A DNA stretch of 64,000 bases. It comes from Oscillospiraceae bacterium (GTDB lineage Bacteria; Bacillota; Clostridia; Oscillospirales; Ruminococcaceae). This document shows positions 17,277-25,231 of this stretch, one piece after another. Below the pieces are notes generated by a model. That model made no database searches and was not told where the DNA came from. It saw only the letters and a list, made by a program, of their open reading frames with translations. How positions within the stretch are numbered: the first letter of the stretch is position 1; each line of letters starts with the position of its first letter. A program made the translations under genes and the position numbers. The stretch lies in the NCBI GenBank assembly GCA_900768125.1, contig CAAGBS010000038.1:62001-126000 (forward strand), read 5' to 3'.

Positions 17277-17904
17277 GCTGCTCACGCTTTTCGAAGTATT
17301 TCTTAAAGAAAGACTTCCTGTGTATCTCGCACAGTCCGAACTCGTCCACCGCAGCGTAGTGCGCCTTAGTGCCGTAGCCCTTGTGCTTTTCAAAGCTGTA
17401 CTGCGGATACTTCTCCGCCATCCGCTTCATATATCTGTCCCTGGACACCTTAGCGAGAATCGAAGCCGCTGCAATGCTCGCAGACTTCGCGTCGCCCTTG
17501 ACGACATACCGCATCTGGGTATCAAGCGCCGGAAGCTGATTTCCATCGACCAGCACTATGCCCGCATTAGACGCAAGCCCCCTGTAAGCACGCTCCATCG
17601 CCAGAAAATCCGCCTGCAGAATGTTCAGCCGTTCTATCTCCTCAACGCTGGCGCTAGCCACGCAGTAAGCACGCGCTTTCGAAATTATCTCATCAAAAAG
17701 AGCCTCGCGCTTTTTCTCGGTAAGCTTCTTGCTGTCGTTCAGACCTTCGATGTAAACGCCCTCGTCAAAAATGACCGCCGCCGCGAATACATCTCCCGCG
17801 AGCGGTCCTCTGCCAGCTTCGTCAATACCGCACACAACGCCGCATTCCGACCTTATCGCGCTGTCAAAGCCGAACAGGTCTGTTGCTTCGTCTATGCCCG
17901 CCAT
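17269..17904 (-). CDS. rnhB: Ribonuclease HII
   Basis: 211 aa from ATG at 17904, 16 bases after the rbgA stop and preceded by CGGAG; longer frames run into rbgA. The acidic active site is visible in GIDEAGRGPLAGDV, with LNDSKKLTEKKRE and a later Asp in VDGNQLP. The enzyme removes ribonucleotides and RNA from DNA duplexes. It is translationally coupled to yraN and follows rbgA and lepB, the usual rplS-lepB-rbgA-rnhB order of Firmicutes. Confidence 0.96.
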   Translation of the reverse strand: MAGIDEATDLFGFDSAIRSECGVVCGIDEAGRGPLAGDVFAAAVIFDEGVYIEGLNDSKKLTEKKREALFDEIISKARAYCVASASVEEIERLNILQADFLAMERAYRGLASNAGIVLVDGNQLPALDTQMRYVVKGDAKSASIAAASILAKVSRDRYMKRMAEKYPQYSFEKHKGYGTKAHYAAVDEFGLCEIHRKSFFKKYFEKREQHG

Positions 17905-17920
17905 CGTAAGCTGCTCCGGC

Positions 17921-18775
17921 TCATTTTGCCGGAAGTTCGAGGGTGATCCTGCCAATTCGTCCACCTCTGTATTCGTCAAGAAACGTTGCCGCTGCCCTCT
18001 CGGTATCCGGAACACCTCCGGAAACGAGCATTCCGCGCGCCTTAGCGATATCTGTCAGGATATCAGGCTCGCCGGACAGCTTGTAGCGCGCGTTCAGAAG
18101 TTCCGGGTATTTCTCCCTGAGGACTTCTCCCAGCGCCCTAGCAAGCGCTTCCGTGTCCATAACATCATCTTTTATTGCCCCGGTGAACGCAAGCCGCTGA
18201 GCCGCAGTCTGATCGTCAAACTTAGGCCAGAGAATACCCGGCATGTCCAGCAGTTCAACATCTTTGTCGATGGAGACCCACTGTTTGCCGCGCGTAACTC
18301 CGGGCTTGTCACCCACTTTGGTCTTTTTGGTTTTTGCCATTCTGTTGATGAACGAGCTTTTTCCAACGTTCGGGATACCGACCACCATAAGTCTCAGCGC
18401 CTTGCCTATCATTCCACGCCTTTTGCGGCGCTCGATAAGGTCGGCGAGCAGAGTCTTGACCTCCGGGAGAAAGCGATTAAGTCCCTTGCCGCTCCTGCAG
18501 TCGCATGTCAGCACGCGTATGCCGCGCTTTTCATAGTACTGCTTCCACAGCCTGGTGGCGTTCTCGTCAGCGTAGTCGCACTTGTTCATCAGAATAATGC
18601 GGGGCTTATCCTTCACCAGTTCGTCCAGTATCGGATTCCTGCTGCTTTCCGGGATCCTTGCGTCCGTGATCTCCACGACCGCGTCCACCATTTTCAAGTC
18701 GGCTTCGATGAGCCGCTTGGTCTTGGTCATATGCCCCGGGAACCACTGGATATTTCCTACATCATTCATAGCCAT
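17921..18775 (-). CDS. rbgA: RbgA (YlqF), GTPase for 50S subunit assembly
   Basis: 284 aa. Circularly permuted GTPase: G4 (LMNKCDYAD) comes before G1 (GIPNVGKSSFIN) and G3 (DMPGILWPK). The N-terminal NIQWFPGHMTK motif is diagnostic. RbgA matures the 50S particle, and here it is downstream of rplS and lepB. ATG at 18775 overlaps the lepB stop; a second ATG at 18769 also overlaps it, so either start would be coupled. High confidence. Confidence 0.96.
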   Translation of the reverse strand: MAMNDVGNIQWFPGHMTKTKRLIEADLKMVDAVVEITDARIPESSRNPILDELVKDKPRIILMNKCDYADENATRLWKQYYEKRGIRVLTCDCRSGKGLNRFLPEVKTLLADLIERRKRRGMIGKALRLMVVGIPNVGKSSFINRMAKTKKTKVGDKPGVTRGKQWVSIDKDVELLDMPGILWPKFDDQTAAQRLAFTGAIKDDVMDTEALARALGEVLREKYPELLNARYKLSGEPDILTDIAKARGMLVSGGVPDTERAAATFLDEYRGGRIGRITLELPAK

Positions 18776-19449
18776 GTAAAATTCTTTATCGGGAACAGGC
18801 GCACAAATGCCCTGCCCATGATCAAATCTGTGTCAACGTCTCCGAGCATAAGGCTGCGGCTGTCGAGCGAACGATTTCTGTTATCGCCCATGACAAAAAC
18901 ACAGTGCTCCGGCACGACATGTTCCTCTCCGGTGTGGCGGTCCAGCTTTGCGACTGTCGGCGCCGCGATGTAATCCTCGTCCAGCAGTTCAAACTCAGTC
19001 TCGCCGGCCTTTTTGAGGAACACCTGGCCGTTTTCGAAATCAAACTTGATGGTATCGCCCTCAAGAGCAATAACGCGCTTGATTATCGGCTCGCCGTAGT
19101 TTCCCGTAGCCTGATTGGGTATCCTGTCAGCCTCAAGAACAACGATGTCGCCCCTGGAAGGAGTGTAGAAGAAGTTAGTGGAAAGCACCCTGTCGTTATT
19201 CTGCAGAGTATTCATCATCGACTCGCCGTCAACAGTTATCGACCTGAACACGAACAGATTCAGCAGCAGCATTACAAGCACCGCGTAAACCAAGCTTCCG
19301 GCCCAGTCTAGCGCGCCTGCAAAAGGCTTGTACGAAGCCTTTTCAATATCGGAAGCCGCCTCCGCCGCCTTTTCGATGAGTGGACGGCGATCAGCCTGCT
19401 TCGGCTTTTCAGCGCCGGACTTCTCTTCCAGATTCTCGTTATCAGACAT
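18766..19449 (-). CDS. lepB: Signal peptidase I
   Basis: 227 aa. A charged cytoplasmic N-terminus (about 50 residues) precedes one TM helix (about 51-70) and the catalytic domain: Ser in VDGESMMNTL, Lys in IIKRVIALEGD, and the box MGDNRNRSLDSR. It removes signal peptides at the outer membrane face. The long acidic/basic N-terminal tail is more than most Gram-positive SipS proteins have. A small UUCG-capped hairpin lies between rplS and this gene. Confidence 0.96.
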   Translation of the reverse strand: MSDNENLEEKSGAEKPKQADRRPLIEKAAEAASDIEKASYKPFAGALDWAGSLVYAVLVMLLLNLFVFRSITVDGESMMNTLQNNDRVLSTNFFYTPSRGDIVVLEADRIPNQATGNYGEPIIKRVIALEGDTIKFDFENGQVFLKKAGETEFELLDEDYIAAPTVAKLDRHTGEEHVVPEHCVFVMGDNRNRSLDSRSLMLGDVDTDLIMGRAFVRLFPIKNFTWL

Positions 19450-19480
19450 TGCATATACTCTTTCTCAATATCCACGCTAA

Positions 19481-19498
19481 GCCCCGCCGAAGCGGAGC
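19481..19498 (-). other. UUCG-capped hairpin between rplS and lepB
   Basis: Minus strand GCTCCGC, loop TTCG, GCGGGGC: a seven-pair stem with one G-U. No T-run follows, so it may only attenuate or stabilise the rplS end. Confidence 0.4.
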
Positions 19499-19528
19499 AT
19501 TGCATGAATGGGGGATCGGTTTAACAAA

Positions 19529-19870
19529 TTAAACCTTGGACTTGACCTTAGCAGCCTTACCAACTCTGTCGCGGAGGTAGTACAGCTTAGCTCTGCGAAC
19601 CTTACCGTTTCTAACGAGCTCTACCTTCTCAACTGTCGGAGAATGCAGCGGGAATACTCTCTCGATACCGCAGCCGTGAGCCACACGTCTAACGGTGAAA
19701 GTCTCGTTGATGCCGCCGTGCTTCTTGGCAATAACGGTACCCTCGAAGATCTGGATACGGAACTTCTCGCCTTCCTTGATCTTTACGTGAACCTTTACGA
19801 GGTCACCGATCTCGATCTTGGGTGCTTCAGCCTTCATGCTGCCCTGCTCAATGAGTTTTAATGCGTCCAT
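19529..19870 (-). CDS. rplS: Ribosomal protein L19
   Basis: 113 aa, standard length. [29 protein letters not shown] and the C-terminal [17 protein letters not shown] are typical of L19, which sits at the 30S-50S interface. AGGAGG precedes ATG at 19870. It leads the lepB-rbgA-rnhB run and is preceded by a 165-base structured leader with its own promoter, which suggests autogenous control. Confidence 0.98.
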   Translation of the reverse strand: MDALKLIEQGSMKAEAPKIEIGDLVKVHVKIKEGEKFRIQIFEGTVIAKKHGGINETFTVRRVAHGCGIERVFPLHSPTVEKVELVRNGKVRRAKLYYLRDRVGKAAKVKSKV

Positions 19871-19889
19871 AATTTTCCTCCTGATTTTT

Positions 19890-19959
19890 CGGACATTCTT
19901 GATAACGACTTATTCGTGCACAATGTGCCGGGAAGATCCCGATAACAGCGGACTGTCCG
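19890..19959 (-). promoter_or_regulatory. Structured rplS leader, probable L19 autoregulatory element
   Basis: In the 165-base untranslated leader, CGGACA (19954-19959 strand complement) and TGTCCG (19890-19895 complement) can close a multibranch structure; inside is a perfect CGGGA-TCT-TCCCG hairpin (19929-19941). The domain ends about 20 bases before the ATG. Position and architecture resemble the L19 leader known from low-GC Firmicutes; no covariance check was possible. Confidence 0.45.
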
Positions 19960-20041
19960 TTTTTAATGTTTGGCTCTGTGCCGCGCATTAACACACATTA
20001 TCCCGCAAAAATGCAGAATAACGGATACTAAATGCTTTAAT

Positions 20042-20070
20042 ATTATACCATCTTTGAATGAAAAAATCAA
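20042..20070 (-). promoter_or_regulatory. Sigma-A promoter for rplS operon
   Basis: Minus strand TTGATT, 17-base spacer ending TGG, TATAAT. Predicted start near 20035, giving a leader of about 165 bases before rplS. Confidence 0.8.
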
Positions 20071-20102
20071 CCCCTTTTCGATAACATTTCATACAAATTC
20101 GC

Positions 20103-21197
20103 CTAAAATTCAAGATTTTTTATGTAAAATACGTCAAAATCCTCGTACAGCCGGTTGGAAATATCCTCAGACCTCTCGCACAGTGTGGTAATATTCTCCA
20201 TCAACTTTCTGTCAAGCAGGCAGTTTATAACGCCCTGTTCGCCCGGGAGCCTGCACCACCCGTACCTATCCGCCAGTCCGCGTGGTACTGCACCCATCTC
20301 CGCCATGACCTCCGCGGCGCGCTCCGACCCGAAGCACTCCCCGGAGATGACCGCCCGCTCAAACTCCGCGAATCCAGAGGTGTACTTTCCAAACAATTCC
20401 AGTCCAGCGCGCACAGCCGCCTTATCCGACTGCAGCGCCCGGACGTCCGGCTGCGAGATATAGAAATCCTCGCCGATGTAAAAAAGGTCCCGGTCGGTCA
20501 TGATGCCATCGCTGTCCAGCGCGCCGTTCTGCCGCATTATCCTGACTGCATTCATAGCCGCGCCCGCCGAGATACCCTGGCTGTCCCCATCGCCCGCCAC
20601 GCTGTAGCAGACTGTGCCGTCCGGTTCGCGGTCGATAAGTTCTATCGCGCCTGATTCCAGCGGCATTCCGCTTTCAAGCGCCGTGCTGTCAAGCCCGCCC
20701 TTCAGCGGGACTTTTGCCGTCACCAGTCTGTCCCCGAAAACCGCCGCAAGCCTGAGCGAGCCGGTCACGTCAGCCGCGATAACGTTGCCCTGACCCACCG
20801 CCGCAGCGACTACGGCAGTGAAATCCCCACCGAGACCGCCCGCCGCCATGGGCAGATAAACGATCTCGATATCCGGCGGCAGGAACATGTCGGCAGGCTC
20901 CAGAAGCTCCTCCGCCGCCATCGTTATATCCGCCGGAGCAGCGATCCCCATGCATTTTACCGCATTCCCGGGAGTGCCGCTTTCATGCAGCAGCCTGACC
21001 ACAAGCCCGCACAAACCCTCAGCTGCGTTTTCGTATGTGAAAGTAGTCCCAAACCTCGCAGCTCTCGCGAAACGCCTTTCCAGAGCGGTATCGTAAAGCA
21101 CCGCACTAGCCGAGTGCCGTGTGACCCATAGCGCGACGACAAGTTCCGCGCTCCGTTCGCTCCTGTATTTTTCAAAAACAGTCCTGTCCTTTACCAT
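20103..21197 (-). CDS. ASKHA-fold protein related to the C-terminal domain of RACo
   Basis: 364 aa, unrecognised by name. Features match the ATPase part of RACo/DUF4445 corrinoid-protein activators: a Gly-rich beta turn IAADVTGSL, PLESGAIELID, VRALQSDKAAVRAGLELF and a C-terminal SGECFGSERAAEVM. The N-terminal 2Fe-2S ferredoxin domain of true RACo proteins is missing and there are few Cys. ATG at 21197 follows GGAGG. The pyrB terminator lies just upstream, and no methyltransferase or corrinoid genes are near. It may be an orphan ATPase with a new partner; RACo kinship is judged from motifs only. Confidence 0.5.
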   Translation of the reverse strand: MVKDRTVFEKYRSERSAELVVALWVTRHSASAVLYDTALERRFARAARFGTTFTYENAAEGLCGLVVRLLHESGTPGNAVKCMGIAAPADITMAAEELLEPADMFLPPDIEIVYLPMAAGGLGGDFTAVVAAAVGQGNVIAADVTGSLRLAAVFGDRLVTAKVPLKGGLDSTALESGMPLESGAIELIDREPDGTVCYSVAGDGDSQGISAGAAMNAVRIMRQNGALDSDGIMTDRDLFYIGEDFYISQPDVRALQSDKAAVRAGLELFGKYTSGFAEFERAVISGECFGSERAAEVMAEMGAVPRGLADRYGWCRLPGEQGVINCLLDRKLMENITTLCERSEDISNRLYEDFDVFYIKNLEF

Positions 21198-21215
21198 TAT
21201 GCCTCCATATTCAAA

Positions 21216-21240
21216 TGCCGCCCTTTTTTGCGGGGCGGCA
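21216..21240 (-). terminator. Hairpin terminator after pyrB
   Basis: Minus strand TGCCGCCC, nine-base loop, GGGCGGCA, then TTTGAAT. The stem is a perfect eight pairs but the U tract is short, so some readthrough into the ASKHA gene is likely. Confidence 0.6.
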
Positions 21241-21254
21241 GGTATTAGTCTGAG

Positions 21255-22346
21255 TTATTTCAAAAGAATGCGCTCATCGCAGTACTCGCATATCATGATG
21301 TCACCGTACTTGCGGAAGCTGTGCGGAAGATAGGTCTCAGTCTGCGTTATACAGCGCGGATTAGTACACCGGCATTCACGATGTACCTGTCCGGTGAGCA
21401 GCGGGTTCGCAGTGATGGTATTGTTAAGAGTCATAAGTATCAGTGCCATTCTGACATACATTCCGCACTTTGCCTGACGGAAGTAAGCCGCGCGCGGGTC
21501 ATCGTCTATCTCGACCTCGATTTCATTCACTCTGGGCAGCGGGTGCATGACAATCATTTTTTTCTTCGCAAGCTGCATTTTTTCCCGGGTCAGAATGTAG
21601 ACGCCCTTCTGCTTCTCGTACTCTTCCTTGCTTGCGAAGCGCTCCTGCTGGATTCTCGTCATGTACAGCATGTCGCACTCGCCTATCGCCTCCTCAATAG
21701 TGGAGACTTCCTTGAACTCGCAGCCGCGCGCGTGGAGTACGTCCTTGATGTACTGCGGCAGCGCAAGCGACGGGGTGGATATCAGAATAAATCTGTTGTT
21801 CTTATAGCAGGAAAGCGCTTTAAGTATAGAATGAACCGTTCTGCCATACTTCAGGTCGCCGCACAGCCCGACCGTCAGGTTATCCAGCCTGCCAAGTTCA
21901 GTTTTAAGGGTGAGAAGATCAGTTAGCGTCTGCGTTGGGTGGAGGTGTCCGCCATCGCCTGCATTGATGACCGGACAGTCTGCGGAAAGCGCAGCCGCGC
22001 GCGCTGCGCCCTCCTGATTATGGCGCATTACCAGCACGTCCGCATAGTTGCTGACTATCTTTATTGTATCTTTCAGATTTTCGCCCTTGGACACAGATGA
22101 ATTTCCGGGATTATCAAAGCCGATTATACTGCCCCCGAGGCGTATCATTGCAGTCTGGAAGCTCATCTGCGTGCGGGTTGAAGGCTCGTAGAAAAGCGTA
22201 GCCATAATTTTTCCGCGGCACTTGTCAGCGTAGCTTTCCGGGCGGCGCATGATGTCCTCGGCTAGCTTTACCATAGCGTTCCACTGGGAAACGCTGTAAT
22301 CGTCCATGTCTATCAGATGGTTGTATCTCTGGTTCAAAATTATCAC
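21255..22346 (-). CDS. pyrB: Aspartate carbamoyltransferase with fused PyrI-type zinc tail
   Basis: 363 aa, about 50 longer than a catalytic chain. The catalytic part has the carbamoyl-phosphate site FYEPSTRTQMSF, the 80s loop region with SSVSKGENLKDT, and HPLPRVNEIEVEID. After the catalytic domain comes a C-terminal extension with Cys327-x4-Cys332 and Cys353-x2-Cys356; CTNPRCI and CEYCDERI align by eye with the zinc site of E. coli PyrI (CPNSNCI, CKYCEKEF). The nucleotide-binding allosteric domain of PyrI is absent. The enzyme makes carbamoyl-aspartate for pyrimidines. It has its own promoter and terminator. Confidence 0.95.
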   Translation of the reverse strand: MIILNQRYNHLIDMDDYSVSQWNAMVKLAEDIMRRPESYADKCRGKIMATLFYEPSTRTQMSFQTAMIRLGGSIIGFDNPGNSSVSKGENLKDTIKIVSNYADVLVMRHNQEGAARAAALSADCPVINAGDGGHLHPTQTLTDLLTLKTELGRLDNLTVGLCGDLKYGRTVHSILKALSCYKNNRFILISTPSLALPQYIKDVLHARGCEFKEVSTIEEAIGECDMLYMTRIQQERFASKEEYEKQKGVYILTREKMQLAKKKMIVMHPLPRVNEIEVEIDDDPRAAYFRQAKCGMYVRMALILMTLNNTITANPLLTGQVHRECRCTNPRCITQTETYLPHSFRKYGDIMICEYCDERILLK

Positions 22347-22369
22347 CTTTCCTGTTCTTTGTTGGGTTT

Positions 22370-22398
22370 ATTATATCACTTTTTGCGTCATATTTCAA
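22370..22398 (-). promoter_or_regulatory. Sigma-A promoter for pyrB
   Basis: Minus strand TTGAAA, 17-base spacer ending TGA, TATAAT. Start near 22362, so the leader is only about 16 bases: there is no room for a PyrR attenuator. Confidence 0.85.
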
Positions 22399-22436
22399 TA
22401 TCTTTTTTACATATACCGTATATGTATTTTATGAAC

Positions 22437-22473
22437 AACAAAAAGCGGTCTGACAAACAGACCGCTTTTTTTG
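22437..22473 (-). terminator. Strong intrinsic terminator after the sodium pump genes
   Basis: Nine-pair perfect stem AGCGGTCTG/CAGACCGCT with a five-base loop, A-run on one side and seven T on the other; works in both directions. Confidence 0.9.
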
Positions 22474-22478
22474 AATGT

Positions 22479-23753
22479 TTAGCCAAGTACGCTCAGCAGA
22501 ACGCCCGCAGCGACTGCCGAACCGATAACGCCTGCAACGTTCGGACCCATAGCATGCATGAGCAGGAAGTTGGAAGGATTAGTCTCCTGACCGACCTTCT
22601 GGGAAACACGCGCCGCCATAGGAACTGCGGATACGCCAGCAGAACCTATCAGCGGGTTGATCTTTCCGCCGGAGAGGAGATACATCAACTTGCCGAGCAG
22701 AACGCCGCACGCAGTACCAACACAGAACGCAATAAGACCAAGCGCGATGATGAGCAGCGTATCTACCTTGAGGAAGTTCTGTGCAACCGCAGTCGCACCA
22801 ACTGTAACACCAAGGAAGATAGTGATAATGTTCATCAGTTCGTTTGTAGCGGTCTTTACAAGACGCTCGCATACGCCGGATTCCTTCATGAGGTTGCCGA
22901 GCATGAGCATACCAACGAGGGAAGCCGCGTCCGGAACGATAAGTGAAACGATAACAGTAACTGCGATCGGGAATACGACCTTCTCAAGCTTGGAAACCTG
23001 ACGAAGCTGTCCCATCTTTACGGAGCGCTCCTTCTTTGTGGTGAGCAGCTTCATGATAGGCGGCTGAATTACAGGTACAAGCGCCATGTAAGAGTAAGCG
23101 GCTACCGCGATGGAGCCGAGCAGCTCAGGCGCGAGTCTGGAGGTAAGGAAGATAGCAGTAGGACCGTCCGCACCGCCGATGATAGCGATGGAAGCAGCCT
23201 GCTTCAGTGAGAAGCCGTCACCGAGACCCAGCGCGTTGATTCCGCATGCTCCGAGGAATGTGAAGAAGATACCGCCCTGTGCGGCAGCGCCGAGCAGGAA
23301 GCTCTTCGGGTTTGCGATAAGCGGGCCAAAGTCAGTCATAGCGCCGATCCCGAGGAAGATGATAGGCGGATAGATACCGAGCTTAACGCCGAGGTAAAGC
23401 ATATCCAGCAGACCGCCCTCGTGGAGCACGCGTCCGTAGTCCAGGCTGACTTCCTTGGTGTAGGTTATCAGCAGATTAGCGCCCTCCTGAACATACTCAG
23501 GCGCGAAATAAGGGTTAGTGGAGGGATTCCACAGTTCAGCGTGATAAAGACCGCTGCCGGGGAGGTTTGTGAGCAGCATACCGAATGCGATAGGGAGCAT
23601 CAGGAGCGGCTCGTACTGCTTCTTGATAGCCAGATAGAACAGGACGAAAGAAAGCAGTATCATAATTATGCTCTGCCAGCCGTTTTCAACGCCGAAACCA
23701 GCGAATCCGGAAGTAGCTGCGAGCGATTTTATGGTATCAACAAATATTTCCAT
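22479..23753 (-). CDS. Na+-translocating decarboxylase beta subunit
   Basis: 424 aa, polytopic membrane protein of the OadB/GcdB/MmdB family. Many hydrophobic segments and the conserved GGADGPTAIFLTS region and MGPNVAGVIGSAVAAG near the C-terminus, which form the Na+/carboxybiotin channel. It couples decarboxylation of a biotin-bound carboxyl group to Na+ export. GAAAGGAA precedes the ATG, 26 bases after the gamma subunit gene. Alpha and biotin-carrier subunits are not encoded nearby, so the substrate (oxaloacetate, methylmalonyl-CoA or glutaconyl-CoA) is undecided. Confidence 0.93.
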   Translation of the reverse strand: MEIFVDTIKSLAATSGFAGFGVENGWQSIIMILLSFVLFYLAIKKQYEPLLMLPIAFGMLLTNLPGSGLYHAELWNPSTNPYFAPEYVQEGANLLITYTKEVSLDYGRVLHEGGLLDMLYLGVKLGIYPPIIFLGIGAMTDFGPLIANPKSFLLGAAAQGGIFFTFLGACGINALGLGDGFSLKQAASIAIIGGADGPTAIFLTSRLAPELLGSIAVAAYSYMALVPVIQPPIMKLLTTKKERSVKMGQLRQVSKLEKVVFPIAVTVIVSLIVPDAASLVGMLMLGNLMKESGVCERLVKTATNELMNIITIFLGVTVGATAVAQNFLKVDTLLIIALGLIAFCVGTACGVLLGKLMYLLSGGKINPLIGSAGVSAVPMAARVSQKVGQETNPSNFLLMHAMGPNVAGVIGSAVAAGVLLSVLG

Positions 23754-23779
23754 GCTTCAATATTCCTTTCTGTCTGTTC

Positions 23780-24349
23780 TCAGAACGGGCGTGTATTCTC
23801 GCCGATTCCGGCAAGGCTCCACGCGGAACGAGTTCTCTTATCGCGCTTCTTGACATCGCGGATAGTGTACGAAGTACCCTCTTCCTCGGCGTAAGCAGCG
23901 ATAGCCGCACTGATAACAGCCATGATCTCATCATCGTTATCGTCTTCCTCAACGACCTCCTCAACAGGAGCTGCAGCAAGCGCAGGAGCGGGAGCGACGG
24001 CCTTCTTGGCAGCCTCAGCCTTTACCTTCTTGCTCTTATCGATATTCTGGAAAATAGTACCCATCAGCCAGAAAAGGAAGATCAGTATAGCAAGTATGAA
24101 GAAAACTACAAGTATACCGGTAATGGTGATGATGCCTACAGAACCCCAGTAGTCAGGGTCCGACAGCTGTGCATGGGCGTTTCCGAGACCCTGAATGCGG
24201 TCGATGACTCCCTGTGTTTCTTCAGTCACTGCCTCAGCAGTGGACTTAACAGCATTGAATGCATTTTCCCACGGTCCGGAGTACGCTTCTGCGGTGCCGG
24301 CAGCCTCTGCGGAAGCAGCAGCCGACAGAATGGATAAAGCGATGTTCAT
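23780..24349 (-). CDS. Na+-pump decarboxylase gamma subunit (OadG family)
   Basis: 189 aa. An N-terminal Ala-rich hydrophobic segment, a region facing outside, one strong TM helix (about residues 50-80, IITITGILVVFFILAIL), then an Ala/Pro linker and an acidic stretch (EEVVEEDDNDDE) and conserved tail IMAVISAAIAAYAEEE. Gamma subunits tether alpha to beta. The C-terminus continues for about 40 residues past the usual end, ending basic. It is first in a two-gene operon with its own promoter. Confidence 0.85.
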   Translation of the reverse strand: MNIALSILSAAASAEAAGTAEAYSGPWENAFNAVKSTAEAVTEETQGVIDRIQGLGNAHAQLSDPDYWGSVGIITITGILVVFFILAILIFLFWLMGTIFQNIDKSKKVKAEAAKKAVAPAPALAAAPVEEVVEEDDNDDEIMAVISAAIAAYAEEEGTSYTIRDVKKRDKRTRSAWSLAGIGENTRPF

Positions 24350-24400
24350 ATTAAGTCTCCTTTTTTGCCGAAATCGCCGTTCGGATTTTCAATCAAATTA

Positions 24401-24429
24401 ATTATACTATATTTTGCCCGAAAATTCAA
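24401..24429 (-). promoter_or_regulatory. Sigma-A promoter for the sodium pump operon
   Basis: Minus strand TTGAAT, 17-base spacer, TATAAT, about 50 bases before the gamma-subunit ATG. The spacer ends TAG, so no extended -10. Confidence 0.8.
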
Positions 24430-24523
24430 CAGAAAAGTTTGTGTTTTTTTTGACAAAACATTGAGCATATATTCGTTAATTTTTAGTCAAAATGTTAAAC
24501 CAGATTAACGTCATCTGAATATC

Positions 24524-25231
24524 TCAGCAGAACCCGCCGTCAACGCCGAGCACCTGTCCGGTGATGAATCTGTTCTCAGCCAGCGCCCTGACTGCCTTCG
24601 CGACCTCCGAAGGCTTCCCGAGACGGCATACCGGGGTTTGATCTGCAAGCTCCTGAAGCTCGTCCGGGGAAAGGTGCGAACTGTTCATCGGGCTGTCGAT
24701 AACTCCCGGCGCGACTGCGTTCACGGTTATCCCGGAAGCGCCAAGCTCCCTCGCAAGCGCCTTGGTAAGCCCTATGACGCCCGCCTTTGCCGCCGAGTAA
24801 GCGCTCTCGCACGCTCCGCCATACACGCCCCAGACTGACGAAACATTCACAATTGCACCGCTTTTGCGGTTTATCATCGAATGGACCGCAGCATGCGTCA
24901 TATTGTAGACCCCGTTAAGGTCAACATTCATGACGTGCTGCCAGTCCTCCGGCATGATGTCCGTGAAAAGCTTTATCTGAGACACCCCGGCGTTATTTAC
25001 CAGCACGTCTATCCTGCCGTAGTCACCGAGCACCTGCTGTACGGCATCCGCGCAGGAATCATAGTCGGCGATGTCGCATCGCACCGCCGCGCATCGAAGT
25101 TCAGCGCAGAGCCGCCGAGCCTCATCCGCCCGGGAATTGTAGGTGAACACCACGTCGTCTGTAGCCGCAAATTCAGCGGCGATAGCGCTTCCTATCGCTC
25201 CGGTGCCGCCGGTGATCAGAATAGTGCTCAC
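24524..25231 (-). CDS. SDR oxidoreductase, likely EF-P 5-aminopentanone reductase type
   Basis: 235 aa Rossmann enzyme: cofactor loop TGGTGAIGSA, NNAG, catalytic Ser (VNVSSVWG) and Tyr-x3-Lys (YSAAK). The combination IKLFTDIMPEDWQHV, INRKSGAIVNVSSVWG and PGVIDSPMN is closer to the YmfI-like EF-P-modifying reductases than to FabG, which would lie among fatty-acid genes. The stop-start overlap with clpE is four bases. No efp is in the window, so the assignment rests on motifs; a general 3-oxoacyl reductase is the alternative. Confidence 0.75.
   Translation of the reverse strand: MSTILITGGTGAIGSAIAAEFAATDDVVFTYNSRADEARRLCAELRCAAVRCDIADYDSCADAVQQVLGDYGRIDVLVNNAGVSQIKLFTDIMPEDWQHVMNVDLNGVYNMTHAAVHSMINRKSGAIVNVSSVWGVYGGACESAYSAAKAGVIGLTKALARELGASGITVNAVAPGVIDSPMNSSHLSPDELQELADQTPVCRLGKPSEVAKAVRALAENRFITGQVLGVDGGFC

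Noticed and set aside
22347..22362. PyrR attenuator before pyrB
   Set aside because: The predicted leader is about 16 bases, too short for an attenuator.
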